Assembly (NCBI RefSeq): GCF_021107415.1
Contig: NZ_JAIOSW010000369.1
Coordinates: forward strand, 1-9,575
Reading direction: 5' to 3'
Origin: Desulfobacula sp.
Lineage (GTDB): Bacteria; Desulfobacterota; Desulfobacteria; Desulfobacterales; Desulfobacteraceae
DNA: 9,575 bases
Shown: positions 1-7,040 of the stretch, piece by piece
How the letters are laid out: the number at the start of each line of letters is the position of its first letter
How positions within the stretch are numbered: the first letter of the stretch is position 1
Notes under the pieces: model-generated
What the model saw: the letters and a program-made list of their open reading frames with translations, nothing else
The model's database searches: none
Told to the model about the DNA's origin: nothing
Position numbers and translations under genes: made by a program

Positions 1-687
1 AAAGCAAAATTCAAAGAAAAGATCGGGTCGGTTATCCAGATGAATGTTGAAAAAATCATCAGCCTGCACCCGGATCTGGTTATTGCAAGCCCGCTTTCAA
101 GAGAAAAGCAGATAAAGATTTTAGGAAACCAAGATATTAAGGTGCTTAAAATTGAAAACCCGCAAACTTTCCCTCAAATGTGTGACATCACAATGAAAAT
201 AGGCAAGGTTCTCGGACAGACAGATGCTGCAAAGAAAATAATAGAAAAAGCGGCAAAAGAGGTTGAGGCCATTAAGCTTAAAACAATTCATCTTCCTAAA
301 AAAAAGGTATTTATCCAGATAGGCATGAAACCTTTGCACTCTGCCAATAAAGACACATTTATCAATGAATATATCAACTATGGCGGAGGAATCAATATTG
401 CTGAAAATGAAAAATCAGGAATCTACAGCAGGGAAAAAGTCCTTAAGGAAAACCCGGATGTTATCTTAATTGCGACCATGGGAACATCCAAAAAAGCCGG
501 AGAAATCGAAAAAAAGCGATGGATGAAATTTAGTTCCTTGAATGCCACAAGAAAAAATCAGATTTATGTTCTGGATCCTGAACTTATCTTAAGCCCTACG
601 CCCGTTACCTTTGCAAAAGGTTTAAAACAGGTTTTATCTTTAATCCATCCCAGTCTTAATTTAAAATCTAGTGCTGATTTAAAATAA
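1..687 (+). CDS. Periplasmic substrate-binding protein of a FecB/BtuF-type ABC importer (5' partial)
   Basis: The reading frame is open from base 1 and has no start in the window, so the N-terminal signal peptide and much of the first lobe are missing; 228 codons remain. The first visible ATG, at 40, is internal, because the residues before it (KAKFKEKIGSVIQ) fit the family pattern leading into NVEKIISLHPDLVIAS. This pattern, then a long linker helix rich in Lys and Ala, the YGGGINIAENE stretch and the KENPDVILIA stretch are typical of the PBP-II-like family that binds ferric siderophores, haem or cobalamin in the periplasm (Pfam PF01497 by recall). The stop codon shares a base with the start of the permease gene (TAATG), and the ATPase follows, which confirms the ABC context. 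The linked ExbB-ExbD-TonB genes imply a ligand that enters through a TonB-dependent receptor. The ligand cannot be decided from the visible residues. Confidence 0.88.
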   Translation, partial: KAKFKEKIGSVIQMNVEKIISLHPDLVIASPLSREKQIKILGNQDIKVLKIENPQTFPQMCDITMKIGKVLGQTDAAKKIIEKAAKEVEAIKLKTIHLPKKKVFIQIGMKPLHSANKDTFINEYINYGGGINIAENEKSGIYSREKVLKENPDVILIATMGTSKKAGEIEKKRWMKFSSLNATRKNQIYVLDPELILSPTPVTFAKGLKQVLSLIHPSLNLKSSADLK

Positions 688-1697
688 TGAAAAAGAATAG
701 AATAAAGTACTGGTCCATTATTTTGATCCTCCTTATGGTCATATTAATACTTGTCAGCCTTCTTTCTTTATGTGTCGGCAGCGCAGGTATCCAATTAAAA
801 GATATCCCCCATATTCTTTTTTACGGCAAAGGAAGTGCTGACCACAGTATCCTTTTAGGCATACGATTACCAAGAATCATATTGGGCCTTTCAATCGGCG
901 GGGCTTTAAGCCCTGCAGGCGCCCTGCTGCAGGGAATATTCAAAAACCCCCTGGTTGAACCTTATACACTTGGCATTTCAGGAGGGGCTTCCCTGGGTGT
1001 CTGCATCAATATACTTTTTAAGTTTTACAGCAAAATAGGCATCATCGCATACCCTCTTTCAGGATTTTTAGGAGCAAGTCTGGTTATTTTTCTTGTTTAC
1101 TATTTAAACAACAGGACAAGGGATATCCAGTCAAACAGGATGCTTTTAACAGGTGTGATGATCTCCTATGTTGCCTCCTCCCTGGTCATGCTGCTCATGG
1201 CTATCTCAAAAAGTGATGATCTTCAAAATATTGTTCTCTGGATCATGGGCTCCCTTGACGAACCTAATACGATTTTAATAAAAATGGCGCTTTTCGGCTC
1301 CCTTGCAGGGCTTGTTATCTCATATTTTTTCTGTTTTGATTTAAATGCCCTGCTTCTGGGTGAAGATGAAGCAGCAAATCTGGGTGTTAATACAACCAGA
1401 ACTAAAAAATATTTATTTATCCTTGCATCTTTTTTAACGGGATTAAGCGTATCTGTTGCCGGAATCATCATGTTTGCAGGACTTATTGTTCCTCATTTCA
1501 TGCGCATGATAGCAGGGCCTGACCATCGAATACTTCTTATCAGTTCATTCCTGGCCGGTGCTGCATTTTTAGTTCTATGTGATGTGATTGCCAGGGTCAT
1601 CATATCTCCCCTTGAACTTCCCGTAGGGGTCATAACGGGTATCATCGGCGGTATTATTTTCATCTGGGCACTTTCAAGAAAGCAGGTGACATTATGA
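687..1697 (+). CDS. FecCD-family ABC transporter permease (iron-siderophore/cobalamin type)
   Basis: This 336-residue protein is very hydrophobic and has the normal length of BtuC/FecD permeases, which form a homodimeric inner-membrane channel. Residues 10-31 are the first membrane helix. Family landmarks are in the expected order: GIRLPR (58-63), AGALLQGIFKNPLVEPYTLG (77-96), the cytoplasmic coupling region LGEDEAANLGV (224-234), GLIVPHFMR (265-273) and ELPVGVITGIIGG (310-322). The start ATG overlaps the preceding stop by one base (TAATG). No convincing Shine-Dalgarno site lies before it, so translation probably depends on coupling to the binding-protein gene. The gene ends in an ATGA overlap with the ATPase. 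Only one permease gene is present, as expected for a BtuC-like homodimer. Family assignment is certain; substrate is not. Confidence 0.95.
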   Translation: MKKNRIKYWSIILILLMVILILVSLLSLCVGSAGIQLKDIPHILFYGKGSADHSILLGIRLPRIILGLSIGGALSPAGALLQGIFKNPLVEPYTLGISGGASLGVCINILFKFYSKIGIIAYPLSGFLGASLVIFLVYYLNNRTRDIQSNRMLLTGVMISYVASSLVMLLMAISKSDDLQNIVLWIMGSLDEPNTILIKMALFGSLAGLVISYFFCFDLNALLLGEDEAANLGVNTTRTKKYLFILASFLTGLSVSVAGIIMFAGLIVPHFMRMIAGPDHRILLISSFLAGAAFLVLCDVIARVIISPLELPVGVITGIIGGIIFIWALSRKQVTL

Positions 1698-2515
1698 GCC
1701 ATACCCTCACCATAGAAAACCTCAGCTTCAGATACCACAAAGAGATCATACTGAAAGATATTTCTTTTTCAACAGACCCGGGTGAATTTATTTCAATCAT
1801 TGGTCCTAACGGGTCCGGGAAAACAACGCTGATAAAAATTATTTCAAAGATAAACAAACCTGAAAAAGGAAAAATTTATATAAAAGGCAACAATATTCAA
1901 ACAATGTCAAACCGGCAATTGGCCAGACATATCGCAGTTGTCATGCAGTCAGTTGAACCGGTTTCCATGAGTGTTGAAGAATATGTCCTTTTAGGAAGAC
2001 TGCCTTTTTTTAAAAAATATCAATTCTTTGAAACCGCCAGGGACATTAAACTTGCCCATAAATATATGGAACTTACAGGTATTTTAAAGCTTAAGGATGC
2101 ATCCATCAATAAAATAAGCGGAGGGGAAAGACAACTGGCTGCCATTGCCAGGGCCTTAACCCAGGAGCCAAAGCTTTTAATTCTTGATGAACCCACATCT
2201 CATCTTGATATAACACACCAGATTCAAATTCTCGAATTGATAAGTTCCCTTAAAAAGACGCTCTGCCTCACTGTACTGATAGTTCTTCACGATTTAAACC
2301 TGGCAGCGGAATACTCTGACAGGCTTGTTTTACTCAATGGGAAAAATGGAAAAATATATCAAACCGGAACCTGCGAACAGGTTCTTTCTGAAAAATCAAT
2401 ACAAGAAGTTTACAATACAAAAGTAAGAATTCAAAAAAATCCTGTATCAAAAAGACCCTGTATATTTCTTATTACCCAAAACGCTTTAAATAAAGAGGAG
2501 AACATAATCGTATGA
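1694..2515 (+). CDS. ABC transporter ATP-binding protein (FecE/BtuD type)
   Basis: This 273-residue cytoplasmic ATPase would power the FecCD-type permease. All nucleotide-binding motifs are intact: Walker A GPNGSGKTT (37-45), Q-loop Gln85 in VVMQS, the EEYVLLGRLPFF segment (95-106) typical of siderophore/cobalamin importers, signature SGGERQ (142-147), Walker B LLILDEPTSHLD (161-172) and switch His199 in HDLN. After the conserved domain there is a tail of about 30 residues ending NKEENIIV. An AGGTGA Shine-Dalgarno-like site lies four bases before the ATG inside the permease gene, and the start overlaps that gene's stop (ATGA). The 3' end overlaps the exbB-like start in the same way. Everything visible fits a functional importer ATPase. 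Confidence 0.95.
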   Translation: MSHTLTIENLSFRYHKEIILKDISFSTDPGEFISIIGPNGSGKTTLIKIISKINKPEKGKIYIKGNNIQTMSNRQLARHIAVVMQSVEPVSMSVEEYVLLGRLPFFKKYQFFETARDIKLAHKYMELTGILKLKDASINKISGGERQLAAIARALTQEPKLLILDEPTSHLDITHQIQILELISSLKKTLCLTVLIVLHDLNLAAEYSDRLVLLNGKNGKIYQTGTCEQVLSEKSIQEVYNTKVRIQKNPVSKRPCIFLITQNALNKEENIIV

Positions 2516-3144
2516 TGGAAATATTTCATAACGGTGGACCCATCATGTATCCCTTGTTATTATGCTCAATGATTACTTTGACCATTATCATTGAGCGTAG
2601 TTTTTTCTGGATTGGGATTGGTATGGAGAGAAACCAGAAACTTGTGGATGAAGTTTTTTCGCTTACCCGGAAAGGTGAGTGGGATCTTGTTCGTCAAAAG
2701 GCCTCGGGATCACAAAATTATGTCATCAGAATGATTATCAGCGGCATTCTTCATCGTGAATATTCTTTGATCAAGGCCATGGAATCATCCGCAGCGGATG
2801 AAATCAATCGAATGCAAAGATTTATGGGCGTGCTTGACACCATGATCACCGTTGCCCCGCTTATGGGCATACTGGGTACTGTTATGGGAATCATCACTTC
2901 ATTTGACATGCTGGGAACATCGGGAATTGGAAATCCCCAGGCTGTAACCGGAGGGATAGCCCAGGCCCTGATAACAACTGCAACCGGCCTGTCTATTGCC
3001 ATCATAACGGTTTTTCCCTACAACTATTTCAACTCCAGAATAAAGCGTGCAGCAGGCATCATGGAAAAATATGCCACCAGCTTTGAAATTGTTTATGAAC
3101 AAATTCTGCTGGATAAAACAAACATCCCGGAAGAAAAAAAATGA
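2512..3144 (+). CDS. exbB: ExbB-like proton channel subunit (MotA/TolQ/ExbB family)
   Basis: A 210-residue inner-membrane protein that forms, with ExbD, the proton-driven motor for TonB. Three membrane segments are visible, at about residues 10-34, 107-131 and 149-171. The last two carry the family signatures APLMGILGTVMGIITSF (115-131) and GIAQALITTATGLSIAI (148-164). The N-terminus is short, without the periplasmic extension of E. coli ExbB. It could formally be called TolQ, but an exbD-like gene and a tonB gene follow directly and there are no tolA/tolB/pal genes, so ExbB is the better name. A strong AGAGGAG site at 2494-2500 lies 11 bases before the first ATG, which favours that ATG over the second one at 2515. 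Both ends overlap the neighbouring genes as ATGA. Confidence 0.92.
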   Translation: MMEIFHNGGPIMYPLLLCSMITLTIIIERSFFWIGIGMERNQKLVDEVFSLTRKGEWDLVRQKASGSQNYVIRMIISGILHREYSLIKAMESSAADEINRMQRFMGVLDTMITVAPLMGILGTVMGIITSFDMLGTSGIGNPQAVTGGIAQALITTATGLSIAIITVFPYNYFNSRIKRAAGIMEKYATSFEIVYEQILLDKTNIPEEKK

Positions 3145-3551
3145 AGCTGCGCTTACCTGAAAACAATAAACCCAGGATTGAGATGCTTCCTTTGATTGAT
3201 GTTGTTTTCCTTCTTCTGGTCGTTTTTATCTATACCATGCTCTCCATGGCAGTACATAAAGGTATGCCAGTCTCTTTGCCTGAATCCTCTGTGGTCAAAC
3301 CTGAAAAAGATACGGTTCTGTCAGTCACCATAAATAAAGATAATTTAATTTTTGTTAACAAAGAACCGGTCGACCTGGAACATCTGACCCATATTCTTGA
3401 GCAAAAGGCAAAAAAAGAAAAGACGCCTGACGTTCTTCTTTTTGCAGATAAAACCATTTCTTATCAACATCTCTTTAAAGTTTTAGACAGAATCAGAATG
3501 GCCGGATTGAATCAAATTTCCTTACAGGCTGACCCCGAAGATCAGAATTAA
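3141..3551 (+). CDS. exbD: ExbD-like proton channel subunit (ExbD/TolR family)
   Basis: A 136-residue protein with a short cytoplasmic N-terminus, one membrane helix (about 17-39) and a periplasmic C-terminal domain, the usual ExbD layout and length. Asp20, in the motif MLPLIDVVFLLLVVF, matches the conserved membrane aspartate (Asp25 in E. coli ExbD) needed for proton flow. The periplasmic part has the expected VSLPES segment (44-49), an IFVNKEPVDLEHL region, and an LLFADKTISYQHLFKVLDRI segment (99-118) that matches the usual ADK...Y..v..vld pattern. The start overlaps the exbB stop (ATGA), with GGAAG seven bases upstream. The gene ends two bases before tonB. Confidence 0.93.
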   Translation: MKLRLPENNKPRIEMLPLIDVVFLLLVVFIYTMLSMAVHKGMPVSLPESSVVKPEKDTVLSVTINKDNLIFVNKEPVDLEHLTHILEQKAKKEKTPDVLLFADKTISYQHLFKVLDRIRMAGLNQISLQADPEDQN

Positions 3552-3553
3552 AG

Positions 3554-4336
3554 ATGAGCCGTATTATACTATCTGCTGTAATTGCCATAGGGTTTCATAT
3601 TGCCTTGATGGTATTAATTCCCTCCATAATAATAAAAAACAATAAAATTTTATCCCCCCAAATCAAATCGGTTATGGTCACCCTCTCCTACAGGCAGCCT
3701 GTAATCAAAAAAGAAACTCATTCAATAAAACAAATAGAAAAAATCAAACCAAAACCCAAGCCCATGCCCAAACCGAAAAAGACCCTATCTTTTACCCCGA
3801 AAAAAAAAACCAGACCTGTTATTAAAAAGAAAAACCTGGCTAAACTCCCCAAAAAGATAAAACAGGACAAACCTGTCATTCACAAGCAAGAAGAAGTGAT
3901 AAAGAAGATATTAACTCCTGTTAAGGCTGCCCCCCCTGTTAAGGCAGAGGTGGCTGAGACCAGACAGATTAAAGCAGTAAAAAAACAGAGTTTTAAAGGT
4001 CAACCGCCAACCTTGAAAACAATAAGTCCCCAAAAGAAAGAAAATATCAAACAAGCTCATATTGAATTTGCAAAACCGCTTTATAAGAAAAACGCTTTGC
4101 CTGCTTATCCTGTTATCGCCCGGAAAAGAGGGTATCAGGGGATTGTCGAACTAATGGTATTGGTTTCAGAAAAAGGAAAAGTTTCCTCTTTAAAGATTTT
4201 CAAGTCAAGTGGTCATAAATCCCTTGATATTCAGGCATTAAAAACTGTTAAAAACTGGCTCTTTGAACCCGGCAAAAAAAACGGCAGCCCCCGGGAAATG
4301 TGGGTAAAGATTCCTGTGAAGTTTGAACTCAAATAA
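3554..4336 (+). CDS. tonB: TonB energy transducer protein
   Basis: A 260-residue protein with the three-part TonB layout. An uncleaved N-terminal membrane anchor spans about 4-27 and contains His15, which probably corresponds to the conserved His20 of E. coli; the position four residues earlier, Ser in E. coli, is Ala11 here. A long periplasmic linker (about 50-165) is extremely rich in lysine and has a Lys-Pro run at 65-75. The C-terminal TonB domain (about 175-260) has the signature YPVIARKRGYQG (185-196), V..KGKV, and the W-x-F-EPG motif (Trp235 to Gly240), ending on the VKIPVKFEL strand. It carries energy from ExbB-ExbD to outer-membrane receptors. It starts two bases after exbD with little of a Shine-Dalgarno site, so it is probably coupled. 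It is the last gene of the uptake operon; no terminator is visible after it. Confidence 0.93.
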   Translation: MSRIILSAVIAIGFHIALMVLIPSIIIKNNKILSPQIKSVMVTLSYRQPVIKKETHSIKQIEKIKPKPKPMPKPKKTLSFTPKKKTRPVIKKKNLAKLPKKIKQDKPVIHKQEEVIKKILTPVKAAPPVKAEVAETRQIKAVKKQSFKGQPPTLKTISPQKKENIKQAHIEFAKPLYKKNALPAYPVIARKRGYQGIVELMVLVSEKGKVSSLKIFKSSGHKSLDIQALKTVKNWLFEPGKKNGSPREMWVKIPVKFELK

Positions 4337-4364
4337 TTTTATAGCCAGTATCGTTATGTTTATC

Positions 4365-4393
4365 TTGACAAATCCAGGGGATAAGTATAGCAT
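4365..4393 (+). promoter_or_regulatory. Probable sigma-70-type promoter for the rplU operon
   Basis: A perfect -35 hexamer TTGACA at 4365-4370 is followed, after 17 bases, by TAGCAT at 4388-4393, which matches TATAAT at four positions including the key first, second and last ones. Transcription would start near 4400 and give a leader of about 45 bases before rplU. The site lies in the 111-base gap (4337-4447) between tonB and rplU, where a new housekeeping operon is expected to begin. The rest of the gap is AT-rich and shows no terminator hairpin. The leader seems too short for a structured L21 autoregulatory element. The call rests on consensus match and context only. Confidence 0.65.
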
Positions 4394-4432
4394 TACGAGT
4401 TTTTTAAAATTGCGAAAAAGTATTGAAATAAT

Positions 4433-4438
4433 AAGGAG
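4433..4438 (+). promoter_or_regulatory. Strong ribosome binding site of rplU
   Basis: AAGGAG lies nine bases before the rplU ATG, a near-ideal Shine-Dalgarno match. It is among the best in the window, as expected for a highly expressed ribosomal protein gene that is first in its operon. Confidence 0.8.
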
Positions 4439-4447
4439 AGTTTAAAA

Positions 4448-4759
4448 ATGTACGCAGTTATCAGAACCGGAGGAAAACAATACAAGGTTCATGAAGAACA
4501 GATCCTGAAAGTTGAAAAACTTGAGGGTACCGAAGGTTCTCAGATTGAATTTGATGACATCCTCATGTATTCAGACGGTGAAACCATCACCCTTGGAAGC
4601 CCGAAAGTTGAAAATGCCTCAGTAAAAGCACACATTCTTGATCAGGGAAAGGGTAAAAAAACATTGGTCTTCAAGTATAAACGTCGCAAAGGCTTCAGGA
4701 GAATGAAAGGCCACAGACAGCATTATACTGAAATTAAAATAGAATCCATTTCAGTTTAG
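4448..4759 (+). CDS. rplU: 50S ribosomal protein L21
   Basis: A 103-residue protein, exactly the usual size of bacterial L21, a 23S rRNA-binding protein of the large subunit. The N-terminus MYAVIRTGGKQYKV is the universal L21 start. The basic C-terminal signature KYKRRKGFRRMKGHRQHYTE (residues 75-94) is intact and contacts rRNA. It is the first gene of the rplU-rpmA-obgE operon, with its own promoter and strong Shine-Dalgarno site upstream. The gap to rpmA is 31 bases. Confidence 0.98.
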   Translation: MYAVIRTGGKQYKVHEEQILKVEKLEGTEGSQIEFDDILMYSDGETITLGSPKVENASVKAHILDQGKGKKTLVFKYKRRKGFRRMKGHRQHYTEIKIESISV

Positions 4760-4790
4760 ATACCAGATTTAAATATTAGGGAGAAATCTA

Positions 4791-5045
4791 ATGTCACATA
4801 AAAAGGCAGCCGGCAGTACGAAAAATGGTCGTGATTCCAATGCGCAACGGCGCGGTGTTAAAAGATTTGGCGGAGAAAGCATTCTTGCAGGGACTATTAT
4901 TGTAAGACAGGTTGGCACCAAAATTCATCCGGGCAATAATGTTGGTCTGGGCAAGGACTATACCCTTTTTGCCAAAATTGACGGTGTTGTGACCTATGAA
5001 AGAAAAGGCCGCGATAGAAAAAAAGTCAGCGTTTATGAAGCGTGA
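4791..5045 (+). CDS. rpmA: 50S ribosomal protein L27
   Basis: An 84-residue L27. The flexible N-terminal tail that reaches the peptidyl transferase centre reads [16 protein letters not shown], close to the usual MAHKKAGGSTRNGRDS. There is no cleavable N-terminal extension of the kind seen in Firmicutes. The [19 protein letters not shown] core (23-41) and the [14 protein letters not shown] region (52-65) are standard. An AGGGAG Shine-Dalgarno site at 4778-4783 lies seven bases before the ATG. The stop TGA overlaps the GTG start of obgE in a GTGA arrangement, linking ribosomal protein synthesis with the assembly GTPase. Confidence 0.98.
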   Translation: MSHKKAAGSTKNGRDSNAQRRGVKRFGGESILAGTIIVRQVGTKIHPGNNVGLGKDYTLFAKIDGVVTYERKGRDRKKVSVYEA

Positions 5046-6037
5046 AATTTGTAGATGAAGCAATTATCACTGTCAAGTCCGGTGATGGCGGCCGCGGATG
5101 CACTAGCTTCCGGCGGGAACGTTACATTGAAAGAGGCGGACCTGATGGTGGAGACGGCGGCGATGGTGGTCATGTCATCCTGAAAATCGATGGGAGTAAA
5201 CGAACACTCTTTGATTATCGCCGCCAAAAATTGCTCAAGGCCAAAAATGGCCAGCCCGGCCAGGGAAAACAAAAACATGGCAAAAACGGTTCACACTGCA
5301 TCATCGCCCTTCCCCCGGGAACCATTGTTACCAACAAAGACACCAACGAAATCATTATCGACCTGACCGACACCGAAGATGAATATATTCTTGCCCATGG
5401 CGGCATGGGCGGACGGGGCAACAAACGGTTTGCATCTTCCACCAATCGGGCTCCCAGGCATTCTCAGCCCGGTATTCCTGGTGTTGAACTAAAAATTAAG
5501 CTTGAGCTGAAGCTTCTTGCCGATGTCGGCCTTGTTGGGTTACCCAATGCCGGAAAATCTACGCTTATCAGCAGTATATCCGCGGCCCGGCCAAAAATTG
5601 CCGATTATCCTTTTACAACACTGACCCCTATCCTTGGGATGGTGGAACCGCCTTTTGGAGAGCCATTTGCCGTGGCGGACATCCCGGGCTTGATTGAGGG
5701 CGCACATGAAGGAACCGGTCTTGGTATCAGTTTTTTAAAACATATTGAAAGAACCGGCATCCTGGTTCATATGATTGATTCTTTCCAAATAGATCCTGCA
5801 TCCCCTCTTGAGTCTTTTAACCTGATAAACAATGAGTTATCCAAATATAGTCAAACGCTGACAAAAAAAACTCAGATTGTCGTATTAAACAAAATTGACT
5901 TACCGGATACACAAGAAAAGATTGAAGCGTTTAAACATGCTTTAAAAAACATTCAGGTTTTGACCCTTTCTGCGGCAACGGGCAAAGGGGTAAAAGAACT
6001 TGTTAAACTGTTAGCTTCCAAGCTTATAAAGAGTTAA
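5042..6037 (+). CDS. obgE: GTPase Obg (ObgE/CgtA), 50S ribosome assembly
   Basis: A 331-residue Obg GTPase that acts in late large-subunit assembly and stress signalling. The glycine-rich Obg fold occupies about residues 1-158, with the [17 protein letters not shown] start, [14 protein letters not shown] (32-45) and [20 protein letters not shown] (120-139). The GTPase domain follows: G1 GLPNAGKST (166-174), switch I with FTTLTP (191-196), G3 [16 protein letters not shown] (213-228), G4 NKID (283-286) and G5 SAATGKG (310-316). It ends soon after G5, so it lacks the variable C-terminal extension found in some Obg proteins; this is a common form. The start is GTG, set by alignment to the universal N-terminus MKFVDEA, and it overlaps the rpmA stop (GTGA) with no clear Shine-Dalgarno site, which suggests coupling. 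It ends two bases before nadD. Confidence 0.98.
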   Translation: MKFVDEAIITVKSGDGGRGCTSFRRERYIERGGPDGGDGGDGGHVILKIDGSKRTLFDYRRQKLLKAKNGQPGQGKQKHGKNGSHCIIALPPGTIVTNKDTNEIIIDLTDTEDEYILAHGGMGGRGNKRFASSTNRAPRHSQPGIPGVELKIKLELKLLADVGLVGLPNAGKSTLISSISAARPKIADYPFTTLTPILGMVEPPFGEPFAVADIPGLIEGAHEGTGLGISFLKHIERTGILVHMIDSFQIDPASPLESFNLINNELSKYSQTLTKKTQIVVLNKIDLPDTQEKIEAFKHALKNIQVLTLSAATGKGVKELVKLLASKLIKS

Positions 6038-6039
6038 AA

Positions 6040-6687
6040 ATGAAGGCCGGACTTTTTGGCGGGACTTTTAATCCTTTTCACAATGGCCACATGGGTATTA
6101 TTGAGTATGTCCAAAAAAAATATGGATTGATAAAAATATTTTTAATCCCTTCTTCAACCCCACCCCACAAACCCCATCTCAACCTTGCCCCTGCAAAGGA
6201 CAGGTTTGCAATGGTGAAAGAAAGCATAAAGGATCATGAAGATTTTCTGCTGTCAGACAAAGAGTTGATAAGAAAAGGGCCTTCCTTTACCATTGACACC
6301 ATCAATGAATTTAAAAAGGAATATGGTCAAGATATCAACTTTTTTCTTTTAATAGGCTCCGATGCTTTTTTAGATATAACAACCTGGAAACACAAGGATA
6401 AAATTTTTAAAGCTGTTCAGATTATCATCATGTTGAGAGGGCAGTGGAATAATTACAATGCCATTGTCTCTTTTATTGACGAAAACATATCAAAAGGGTA
6501 CACCTTTAATGAACAGGACAATATTTTTTCCCATAAAACAAAACAGAAAATAATAATTTGCAAGGTACCCAAAATAAATATTTCATCCACCATGATCCGG
6601 GCACGGGTAAAAAACAACGAATCCATAAAGGATCTTGTGCCTGCAAATGTCGAAAAAATCATTAGAACAAAGGAACTCTATAAATGA
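6040..6687 (+). CDS. nadD: Nicotinate-nucleotide adenylyltransferase
   Basis: A 215-residue cytoplasmic enzyme that joins nicotinate mononucleotide and ATP to form deamido-NAD in NAD biosynthesis. Nucleotidyltransferase motifs are intact: GGTFNPFHNGH (7-17), which contains the H-x-G-H signature, substrate loop SSTPPHK (38-44), PAKDRFAMV (51-59), PSFTIDTI (81-88), IGSDAFLDITTWK (105-117) and the C-terminal ISSTMIR (181-187). The more usual GAD is GSD here. A weak AAAGAG site precedes the ATG by six bases. It follows obgE directly; proB/proA, which sit between obg and nadD in many bacteria, are absent. The stop overlaps the rsfS start (ATGA). Confidence 0.96.
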   Translation: MKAGLFGGTFNPFHNGHMGIIEYVQKKYGLIKIFLIPSSTPPHKPHLNLAPAKDRFAMVKESIKDHEDFLLSDKELIRKGPSFTIDTINEFKKEYGQDINFFLLIGSDAFLDITTWKHKDKIFKAVQIIIMLRGQWNNYNAIVSFIDENISKGYTFNEQDNIFSHKTKQKIIICKVPKINISSTMIRARVKNNESIKDLVPANVEKIIRTKELYK

Positions 6688-7040
6688 AAGAATACCTGAT
6701 TCCTGCATTTGAGAGAAAAGCAAAATCAATTACTGCCATTGATGTAAAACAACTCACCTCTTATACTGACACTCTTATTATTATTGAAGGCAGCTCCCAA
6801 CGCCAGGTAACCTCCATTGCTCAACATTTAATTAAAAGCTTAAAAGGCCAGGGGAAAAAAGCCATTGGTGCTGAAGGTGTCAAAGAAGGGCAATGGGCAT
6901 TACTGGATTATGGTGATGTCATTATCCATATTTTTGAAACTGAAACAAAATCCTTTTATGATATAGAAGGGCTGTGGGCTGATGCGCCAAGGATTGATCT
7001 TTCTGAATTTGAAGCCGCCTACAAATCCCAAGGAGAATGA
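6684..7040 (+). CDS. rsfS: Ribosome silencing factor RsfS
   Basis: A 118-residue member of the RsfS/Iojap (DUF143) family, which binds L14 on the 50S subunit and blocks joining with the 30S subunit when nutrients are short. Diagnostic segments are ITAIDVKQLTSYTDTLIIIEG (16-36), SSQRQVTSIA (37-46), GVKEGQWALLDYGDVIIHIF (65-84) and FYDIEGLWADAPRIDL (91-106). The N-terminus is a few residues shorter than in many homologues, but no better upstream start is apparent. AAGGA lies about ten bases before the ATG inside nadD, and the genes overlap as ATGA. nadD-rsfS is a widely conserved pair. Confidence 0.96.
   Translation: MKEYLIPAFERKAKSITAIDVKQLTSYTDTLIIIEGSSQRQVTSIAQHLIKSLKGQGKKAIGAEGVKEGQWALLDYGDVIIHIFETETKSFYDIEGLWADAPRIDLSEFEAAYKSQGE
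7030..7035 (+). promoter_or_regulatory. Ribosome binding site that decides the gpmI start
   Basis: AAGGAG ends one base before the first of three consecutive in-frame ATG codons (7037, 7040, 7043). The first is too close to be used well. The third, seven bases away, has ideal spacing; the second is four bases away. Confidence 0.7.

Noticed and set aside
1223..1471. Minus-strand open frame opposite the permease gene
   Set aside because: It is the antisense shadow of a confidently identified gene, with no ribosome binding site or family-like features. The same applies to the other minus-strand frames in the window.
3700..3860. A-rich, repetitive stretch within tonB as a possible DNA repeat
   Set aside because: It is explained by Lys and Pro codons of the TonB linker; repeat units are not exact at the nucleotide level.
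4394..4447. Possible structured L21 leader (autoregulatory) in the rplU 5' region
   Set aside because: The predicted leader is only about 45 bases, AT-rich, and shows no clear stem that could bind L21.
5496..5518. AAGCTT repeated twice within 18 bases, near-palindromic, in obgE
   Set aside because: It lies in conserved coding sequence for KLELKLL and is explained by repeated Lys-Leu codons; the palindrome is imperfect.
6028..6042. Missing proA/proB between obgE and nadD as a sign of deletion
   Set aside because: The obg-nadD gap is a clean 2 bases with no remnant sequence, and this order without pro genes is common in other bacteria.
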